Under the pieces are notes generated by a model. It was not told the origin of the DNA, did no database searches, and saw only the letters and a list, made by a program, of their open reading frames with translations. Shown here one piece after another: positions 7,847 through 11,760 of a DNA stretch of 11,760 nucleotides. The stretch is taken from contig HF993323.1 in assembly GCA_000433875.1 (NCBI GenBank), positions 1 to 11,760 on the forward strand, in the 5' to 3' direction. Origin of the DNA: Firmicutes bacterium CAG:884. GTDB taxonomy: Bacteria > Bacillota_I > Bacilli_A > RF39 > UBA660. A program made the translations under genes and the position numbers. How positions within the stretch are numbered: position 1 is the first letter of the stretch; each line of letters starts with the position of its first letter.

Positions 7847-7874
7847 ATTATACCATTATTAATATAAATATCAA
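7847..7874 (-). promoter_or_regulatory. Promoter of the ABC-F operon
   Basis: On the minus strand TTGATA (7869-7874), 16 nt, TATAAT (7847-7852). The predicted transcript start near 7840 falls on or within a few bases of the candidate start codons, implying a leaderless or nearly leaderless mRNA. Confidence 0.65.
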
Positions 7875-7889
7875 AGATTTTTTTGCTTT

Positions 7890-7921
7890 TAACAAAAAAT
7901 ATACCTAAAAAAGGTATATTT
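7890..7921 (-). terminator. Intrinsic terminator of the P-type ATPase gene
   Basis: A perfect 10-bp inverted repeat (7897-7906 and 7912-7921, A5 loop on the plus strand) is followed on the minus strand by a T-rich tract. It starts 4 bases after the TAG stop of the ATPase at 7926-7928. Confidence 0.75.
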
Positions 7922-7925
7922 CATA

Positions 7926-9941
7926 CTATTTTTGATATTTTTTCCTTATTCTCAAAGTATTTATTATAGTTATTAATGTTACACCCGTATCAGCAAATAC
8001 TGCTAAATACATAGTTGCTAAACCAAATACTCCTAATAATAAAATTATTATTTTTGTCAAAAATGCAAATAACAAATTCTGTTTTATTATTTTTTTAGTA
8101 TATTTTGATATATCTATTCCAAGAGGTATTTTATTTAAATCATCATTCATTATAACAATATCACTAGCCTCGATCGCGACTTCCGATCCAACACTTCCCA
8201 TAGATATACCAATATCCGCTCTTTTTAAAACGGGAGCATCATTTACACCATCGCCAACAAACACGGTTAATGCATCTTTATCAATTTCTTCATATATTCT
8301 ATATTTATCAGTTGGTAATAATTCATATTTTATATCATCTATTTTTAGCTTTTTACCAATTTCAAGCGCTACTTCTTTCTTATCACCAGTTAACATATGT
8401 GTTTTAATATTATATTTTTTTAACTTTTCAATTACTTCTCTAGCATTATCTTTAATACCATCATTTATAGTTATTGATGCAATATGTTTCCCATCAATTG
8501 AAAGATGTAAAAGACTATCATATATACAATTACACAATCCTTTATTTCCAATCATTATTTTTTGCATTCCAACTTCAAATGATATTCCTTTTCCTTCAAT
8601 TTCTTTATAATTTATAACTTTTAATTCTTTATTTTGTTTCAAATTCATAAAACTCTTAGCAATTGGATGATTAGAATATTTTTCACCATTTACTAATATA
8701 TTAATTACATCTTCTTTAGTATAATTTTTATCAATTATTTCAATATTACTTACACCAAATTCACCAGTTGTTAAAGTTCCAGTTTTATCAAAAATTATAT
8801 TATCAACATTTGATAAATTATCTAAATAATTACTTCCTTTTATCAAAATACCATTTTTACTAGCGATTCCTATTCCTGTAAAATATGATAAAGGAACTGA
8901 GATTGCAATCGCACAAGGACAAGATATTACTAAGAATGTTAATGCTCTATATATACCATCATTTAATGAAACATTAAATAAAGGTAATATTATTATAATA
9001 AGTATTGCAAGAACAATTATTGTAGGTGTATATACTTTACTGAACTTACTTACATTTGTTTCAACTTTACTTTTTTTGTCAGTTGCTTCCTCTAAAATTG
9101 ATAATATTTGAGCAACTGTAGAACTTTCATATGGTTTTAATACTTTCATCTCAATTATATTTCCCATATTAATGCATCCTGATAAAATCTCATCACCTTC
9201 ATTAATTTCTCTATAGATACTCTCTCCTGTAATTCTTGATGTATCTAATTTCCCATTACCACTTATAACAACACCATCAACTGGTACCTTTTCACCCTTT
9301 TTTATTACAACAATATCTTGGGGTTTTAAATCCTCAACAGATACTTTTTCTTGTTTTCCGTTTTTCTTTTTATTAGCATATGGTTCTTTTAAATTAATTA
9401 AATCCGCAACTTGATTTCTTGAATTATTAATAGCTTTTTCTTCTAGTATTTTACCAATTATATATAATACTACAACCATCATTCCTTCAAGAACTTCACC
9501 AAGCGCAAGCGCTCCTATACAAGATATTGTTATTAAAGCATTTTCATCAATTCTTTTATTTTTAGCTATAATTTTAATTGCTTTTATAAATGTTCTATAT
9601 AAAAGTAATATATATGATACTATATAAAATATCAATTTATATTTATAATCAATTTTCAAAAAATAGCCGATTAAACATATTATAACTGCAATAACAAGTA
9701 TAGATAAATGATATTCTTTTTTATTTTCATTTTTTTCAAGTGATACACTTGCATCAGGTTCAACAGATGTTACTATTTTATTTATTTCTTTAAGTGTACA
9801 TTCTTTATCACTTTCAAATGTTATTTTTGATGTATTAAAATTAACTTTAGCATTTACAAAATGCTTATTTAATTCTTTTTCAACCTGTAACGCGCAATTG
9901 GCACAATCCAAATTATTTATATTATATTTATATTTTTTCAT
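7926..9941 (-). CDS. cadA: Heavy-metal P1B-type ATPase, Cd/Zn/Pb exporter class (CadA/ZntA-like)
   Basis: A 671-residue ATP-driven metal pump of the cytoplasmic membrane. It has one N-terminal heavy-metal-associated domain with LDCANC (C13, C16), then transmembrane helices. Other motifs: TGES actuator loop (238-241), CPC metal site in SCPCAIAISVP (340-350), phosphorylation site DKTGTLT (D385), HP motif (H425-P426), TGD (518-520) and hinge GDGVNDAP (563-570). The last helix contains ADTGVTLI with D651, the acidic residue typical of the Zn2+/Cd2+/Pb2+ group (P1B-2) and not of copper pumps. Length is normal for the family. ATG 9941 is chosen over ATG 9947 because AGGAGG (9948-9953) abuts 9947 but is 6 nt from 9941. 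The gene has its own consensus promoter, is divergent from a TetR regulator across a palindromic operator, and is closed by a terminator. Expression is likely derepressed by metal. Confidence 0.92.
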   Translation of the reverse strand: MKKYKYNINNLDCANCALQVEKELNKHFVNAKVNFNTSKITFESDKECTLKEINKIVTSVEPDASVSLEKNENKKEYHLSILVIAVIICLIGYFLKIDYKYKLIFYIVSYILLLYRTFIKAIKIIAKNKRIDENALITISCIGALALGEVLEGMMVVVLYIIGKILEEKAINNSRNQVADLINLKEPYANKKKNGKQEKVSVEDLKPQDIVVIKKGEKVPVDGVVISGNGKLDTSRITGESIYREINEGDEILSGCINMGNIIEMKVLKPYESSTVAQILSILEEATDKKSKVETNVSKFSKVYTPTIIVLAILIIIILPLFNVSLNDGIYRALTFLVISCPCAIAISVPLSYFTGIGIASKNGILIKGSNYLDNLSNVDNIIFDKTGTLTTGEFGVSNIEIIDKNYTKEDVINILVNGEKYSNHPIAKSFMNLKQNKELKVINYKEIEGKGISFEVGMQKIMIGNKGLCNCIYDSLLHLSIDGKHIASITINDGIKDNAREVIEKLKKYNIKTHMLTGDKKEVALEIGKKLKIDDIKYELLPTDKYRIYEEIDKDALTVFVGDGVNDAPVLKRADIGISMGSVGSEVAIEASDIVIMNDDLNKIPLGIDISKYTKKIIKQNLLFAFLTKIIILLLGVFGLATMYLAVFADTGVTLITIINTLRIRKKYQK

Positions 9942-9958
9942 ATTCATCCTCCTATATA

Positions 9959-9987
9959 ATTATATTGTTTATATTCATTTTTGTCAA
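9959..9987 (-). promoter_or_regulatory. Consensus sigma-A promoter of the metal ATPase
   Basis: On the minus strand TTGACA (9982-9987), exactly 17 nt, TATAAT (9959-9964): a perfect match to both hexamers and the ideal spacer. Such a strong promoter suits a gene held down by a repressor. The expected start near 9952 lies inside the AGGAGG SD. Confidence 0.88.
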
Positions 9988-9990
9988 TAT

Positions 9991-10012
9991 AATATGATAT
10001 TTTTATCATATT
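9991..10012. promoter_or_regulatory. Palindromic operator between the divergent ATPase and TetR promoters
   Basis: A perfect inverted repeat AATATGATA-N4-TATCATATT (arms 9991-9999 and 10004-10012). It ends 3 nt from the ATPase -35 box and 1 nt from the tetR -35 box. A bound dimer or dimer pair would cover both -35 regions. The location and length fit a TetR-family operator, so the divergent regulator probably represses both genes. There is no T-run in a terminator position, and it sits upstream of both promoters, so a terminator is unlikely. Confidence 0.75.
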
Positions 10013-10013
10013 T

Positions 10014-10042
10014 TTGTATTTTTTTTATTTTTGGTATATAAT
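10014..10042 (+). promoter_or_regulatory. Promoter of the TetR-family regulator
   Basis: TTGTAT (10014-10019), 17 nt, TATAAT (10037-10042). The expected start near 10049 coincides with the GGAAGTGA SD of the regulator. Confidence 0.65.
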
Positions 10043-10060
10043 ACAAATGGAAGTGATTTT

Positions 10061-10651
10061 ATGTCTAATATTAGAATGCCCAAACAGAAAAGATCTATAG
10101 AAAAAAGGAATCGTATTATCGAAAAAGGTTTTGAGCTTATTTGTAAAAATGGTTATTATAATACCAATACCAATGATATAGCAAAATATGCAAATGTTTC
10201 AACTGGTATTGTTTATCAATATTTTAATGATAAAAAAGAAATATTTTTAGAGGGTATTAATCTTTATTATAATAGTATAATGTTTCCTATTTTAGATGTT
10301 TTAGATTTTAATAAAGATTTAGATGATACTATTAATGAAATAATTGATAAATATATTTTAAAACATACTTTATCAAAAGATGCTCACGAAGAGATAATCG
10401 CTCTTTCACATTTAGATACTGATGTTTCAAAAATATTTCATCAAAAAGAACTTGATATGACTGAAAGAGTTATTAATCTTTTAGATAATTCTAATATTGT
10501 ATTAAATAATAAAAAAGAAAAAGTTCATATTATTATTGGTTTAATTGAAAACTTATGTCATAATATTATTTACCATAATGACGGTTGTTTTGATTATGAT
10601 AAAATGAAAAAAGAAGTTATAAATGCCATTAAATATATCATTAAAGGTTAA
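10061..10651 (+). CDS. TetR/AcrR-family transcriptional regulator
   Basis: A 196-residue one-component regulator. The N-terminal DNA-binding domain spans about 10-60, with helix-turn-helix TNDIAKYANVSTGIVYQYF (37-55) followed by DKKEIF, a classic TetR pattern (the GxVYxYFxxKxxLF type). The rest is an all-helical ligand-binding and dimerisation domain without a recognisable ligand signature. It carries several potential metal ligands: H102, H109, H117, H127, H156, C166, H167, H172 and C176. The start ATG 10061 follows GGAAGTGA; the frame extends upstream only through a TTG that overlaps the promoter. Divergent placement from the metal ATPase with a shared palindrome makes it the likely local repressor. 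Metal-responsive TetR members exist (SczA of pneumococcus, ComR of E. coli), but CadC/ArsR-type regulators are more usual for CadA. Confidence is high for the family and moderate for the target. Confidence 0.88.
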   Translation: MSNIRMPKQKRSIEKRNRIIEKGFELICKNGYYNTNTNDIAKYANVSTGIVYQYFNDKKEIFLEGINLYYNSIMFPILDVLDFNKDLDDTINEIIDKYILKHTLSKDAHEEIIALSHLDTDVSKIFHQKELDMTERVINLLDNSNIVLNNKKEKVHIIIGLIENLCHNIIYHNDGCFDYDKMKKEVINAIKYIIKG

Positions 10652-10678
10652 TTTTCTTCAAAAATATCATAAAATGTA

Positions 10679-10707
10679 TTGTAATTGATTATAGTTTTTG
10701 CTATAAT
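10679..10707 (+). promoter_or_regulatory. Promoter of tRNA-Cys
   Basis: TTGTAA (10679-10684), 17 nt, TATAAT (10702-10707), ten bases before the mature tRNA 5' end at 10718. No clear terminator separates it from the TetR gene, so read-through is possible. Confidence 0.65.
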
Positions 10708-10717
10708 TAATTCATAT

Positions 10718-10791
10718 GGAGCCATAGCCAAGTGGTAAGGCGTGGGACTGCAACTCCCTGATCGTTGGTTCAAATCCGACTGGCTCCTCCA
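10718..10791 (+). tRNA. tRNA-Cys (GCA), CCA encoded
   Basis: A 74-nt cloverleaf can be drawn: acceptor GGAGCCA / TGGCTCC (7 bp), short D arm GCC / GGC, anticodon loop CTGCAAC with GCA at 10750-10752, 4-nt variable loop, T arm GTTGG / CCGAC with loop TTCAAAT, discriminator T and encoded CCA. The outermost anticodon-stem pair (10743 / 10759) is a T-T mismatch; all other stem pairs are Watson-Crick or G-T. The discriminator U73 is the standard identity base for cysteinyl-tRNA synthetase. It is the only tRNA in the window and is followed directly by a terminator. Confidence 0.95.
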
Positions 10792-10801
10792 ATGAGAAAA
10801 C

Positions 10802-10827
10802 AAGTCCTTATTAAAAGGACTTTTTTT
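10802..10827 (+). terminator. Intrinsic terminator of tRNA-Cys
   Basis: The 8-bp stem AAGTCCTT / AAGGACTT (10802-10809 and 10815-10822) with a 5-nt loop is followed by a T-run to 10827. Confidence 0.85.
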
Positions 10828-10834
10828 ATCAATT

Positions 10835-10865
10835 AAAAATAAAAGTTAAATCAACTTTTATTTTT
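10835..10865. terminator. Bidirectional terminator between tRNA-Cys and the phage-like gene
   Basis: A perfect 13-bp inverted repeat (10835-10847 and 10853-10865, 5-nt loop) flanked by A-run and T-run, so it can act on both strands. It would end the minus-strand transcript of the right-edge gene (88 nt past its stop) and back up the tRNA terminator. The stretch 10866-10953 holds no further gene or clear signal. Confidence 0.7.
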
Positions 10866-10953
10866 TGTTATAAATTAAATTATATTGCATTTTCTTTATA
10901 AGTCCAATTATATAATTTTAGGCACCATTTAAGACGATTCTCTTCGATTATCA

Positions 10954-11760
10954 TCACTTACCATCAGGTGAATAATTCTGGAGGTTGGCCACCTCCCGTC
11001 CTCCGCTAGTCTGGTGTCTTATAAGCCGCGAACCGACATAATTATAATCATCAGCCGAGCCAAAATTAGCAAGAGATAACCAAAGACCGGCAGCATTACC
11101 AGCATCATAAGGACCACCGACCACAAGGATTAAATCACCAGGATGAGCGCCATATACATCTTTTATTCCTAATGGATTATTAATATCGGTATTATTTATA
11201 TCTACTTCTGTTGGTAATCCTATTAATGGATTATTACTATCATAACCTAATTTAGTTATATAGCCAAATCCTCCATTGTCTCCAAATGATTTATTAACAT
11301 ACCCCAATGCTTTATAATTACCATCGAATACATCAGATTTATATGTTGTAAAATCATAATTTATATATGCGTGTCCATTCTTTATATTTATTCCATCTAG
11401 AAAATCCAAAGTATTTCCATATATATCTTCTATTCCTCTATATATCATGCTATGTTTACCATCATTTACTAAACACCCCGATTTCATTCCAAGTGAATCT
11501 GTTCCTCCCATTATTATAGCACCATCATTTCCCGTCACACCTTTTCCAAGTACACTTTGACTATCATAATCTGCATATTCCACTAAATATAACATTTGAA
11601 GTACATAATAATGATAATCAAGAATTGAAAAATCAGTTCCTAATTTCGATGCACTTTCTCTAAATGTTGGTAAATTTTCATAAGCACTTGGGTAAGCGCC
11701 ACTTATAGATTTACCAGTAAAGCTAGAACTTCCTTGATCAGTCATCATCAATTCAATATA
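10954..11760 (-). CDS. Phage-tail-like / C-type-lectin-fold protein, candidate DGR variable protein (5'-truncated by window)
   Basis: The frame is open to the right edge (268 codons plus stop seen), so the N-terminus lies outside; the ATGs at 11748 and 11745 are probably internal. Numbering from the edge, the stretch SILDYHYYVLQMLYLVEYAD (45-64) followed by DSQSVLGKG (66-74), then MIYRGIEDIYGN (105-116) and LDGINIKNG (121-129), resembles the conserved lead-in of phage minor structural proteins with a C-type-lectin-like fold. The C-terminus has GGPYDAGNAAG (215-225), a variable-looking stretch, and VGSRL (242-246), the framework of DGR-diversified proteins. After that comes an unusual 22-residue polar tail. 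Three stops in a row (TGA TGA TAA) end the gene. G+C is 88/180 at 10981-11160 but 31/120 at 11161-11280, by hand count. The role is inferred: a surface or tail ligand-binding protein. It might belong to a prophage beyond the edge or be a cellular DGR target. Confidence 0.7.
   Translation of the reverse strand, partial: YIELMMTDQGSSSFTGKSISGAYPSAYENLPTFRESASKLGTDFSILDYHYYVLQMLYLVEYADYDSQSVLGKGVTGNDGAIIMGGTDSLGMKSGCLVNDGKHSMIYRGIEDIYGNTLDFLDGINIKNGHAYINYDFTTYKSDVFDGNYKALGYVNKSFGDNGGFGYITKLGYDSNNPLIGLPTEVDINNTDINNPLGIKDVYGAHPGDLILVVGGPYDAGNAAGLWLSLANFGSADDYNYVGSRLIRHQTSGGREVANLQNYSPDGK
10980..10996. repeat. GC-rich hairpin inside the 3' end of the phage-like gene
   Basis: Inverted repeat GGAGGT-N5-ACCTCC (6-bp stem, loop TGGCC on the plus strand). 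It lies 26 nt downstream, in gene sense, of the codons for VGSRL. It is the most GC-rich short stretch in the window, coincides with coding sequence and has no T-run, so it is not a terminator. A GC-rich hairpin just past the variable region is a known DNA element of several DGRs. Confidence 0.5.
11023..11118 (-). other. Candidate DGR variable region (VR)
   Basis: Codons 215-246 of the partial gene. The framework is GG-x8-AG-x16-VGSRL. Codons that would be AAT/AAC in a template repeat appear as an NNT series: TCT CTT GCT AAT TTT, then GCT GAT GAT TAT AAT TAT. This is the pattern left by adenine-specific mutagenic retrohoming. The template repeat and reverse transcriptase are not in the window, so this rests on codon pattern, protein framework and the G+C step. 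Confidence 0.5.

Noticed and set aside
9991..10012. Palindrome as a terminator
   Set aside because: It is upstream of both divergent promoters with no transcript running into it, so an operator role is more consistent.
1..11760. Reassignment of TGA to tryptophan (Mollicutes code)
   Set aside because: Trp is TGG throughout, and TGA ends the kinase, the phosphatidyltransferase and the right-edge gene at sensible protein ends.
1..11760. CRISPR array, insertion sequence, rRNA or riboswitch
   Set aside because: No regularly spaced repeats, transposase-like ORF, or long structured leader was seen. The short leaders leave no room for riboswitches.

Overview
The window looks like a chromosomal segment of a low-G+C, strictly anaerobic, fermentative Firmicute or Mycoplasmatota-like gut bacterium. 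The evidence is very AT-rich DNA (about 25% G+C in hand-counted stretches), heavy use of A/T-ending codons, strong purine-rich Shine-Dalgarno (SD) sites, an [FeFe]-hydrogenase, and a CdA/ZntA-type metal pump of the CadA class. TGA is used as a stop (ends of the sugar kinase, the CDP-alcohol transferase and the right-edge gene) and Trp is TGG, so the code is standard. The taxonomic guess is an inference from style.

Minus strand, read right to left from 9941 to 1. A metal P-type ATPase (7926-9941) with its own promoter and terminator comes first. Next is a three-gene unit: ABC-F ATPase (6227-7837), NahK-like sugar kinase (5088-6218) and a small membrane protein (4681-5061), tightly packed and closed by a hairpin terminator that overlaps the last stop codon. 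Then an [FeFe]-hydrogenase (3235-4620) is coupled to a CDP-alcohol phosphatidyltransferase (2660-3229). An AMP-binding adenylating enzyme (713-2605) follows with a near-consensus promoter of its own and an AT-only terminator. At the left edge is the N-terminal seven-helix membrane half of a probable sensor histidine kinase (1-651, cut by the window).

Plus strand, 9990-10830. A TetR-family regulator (10061-10651) is divergent from the P-type ATPase. The two promoters face away from each other around a perfect 9-4-9 palindrome (9991-10012), which is the obvious operator. A tRNA-Cys(GCA) with its own promoter and terminator follows.

Right edge, 10835-11760. Beyond a 13-bp-stem bidirectional terminator lies the 3' part of a phage-tail-like/C-type-lectin-fold protein on the minus strand. 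Its last ~180 bases jump to about 49% G+C, against about 26% in the adjacent part of the same gene. They have the layout of a variable region (VR) of a diversity-generating retroelement (DGR): Gly-rich framework, runs of NNT codons, a VGSRL ending, and a GC-rich hairpin just downstream. No reverse transcriptase or template repeat is in the window; they would have to lie beyond the right edge or elsewhere. This is the most interesting part of the segment.

A second theme is transcript architecture. For nearly every promoter found, the -10 box sits only about 15-21 nt from the start codon, so the predicted mRNAs begin at or next to the SD.
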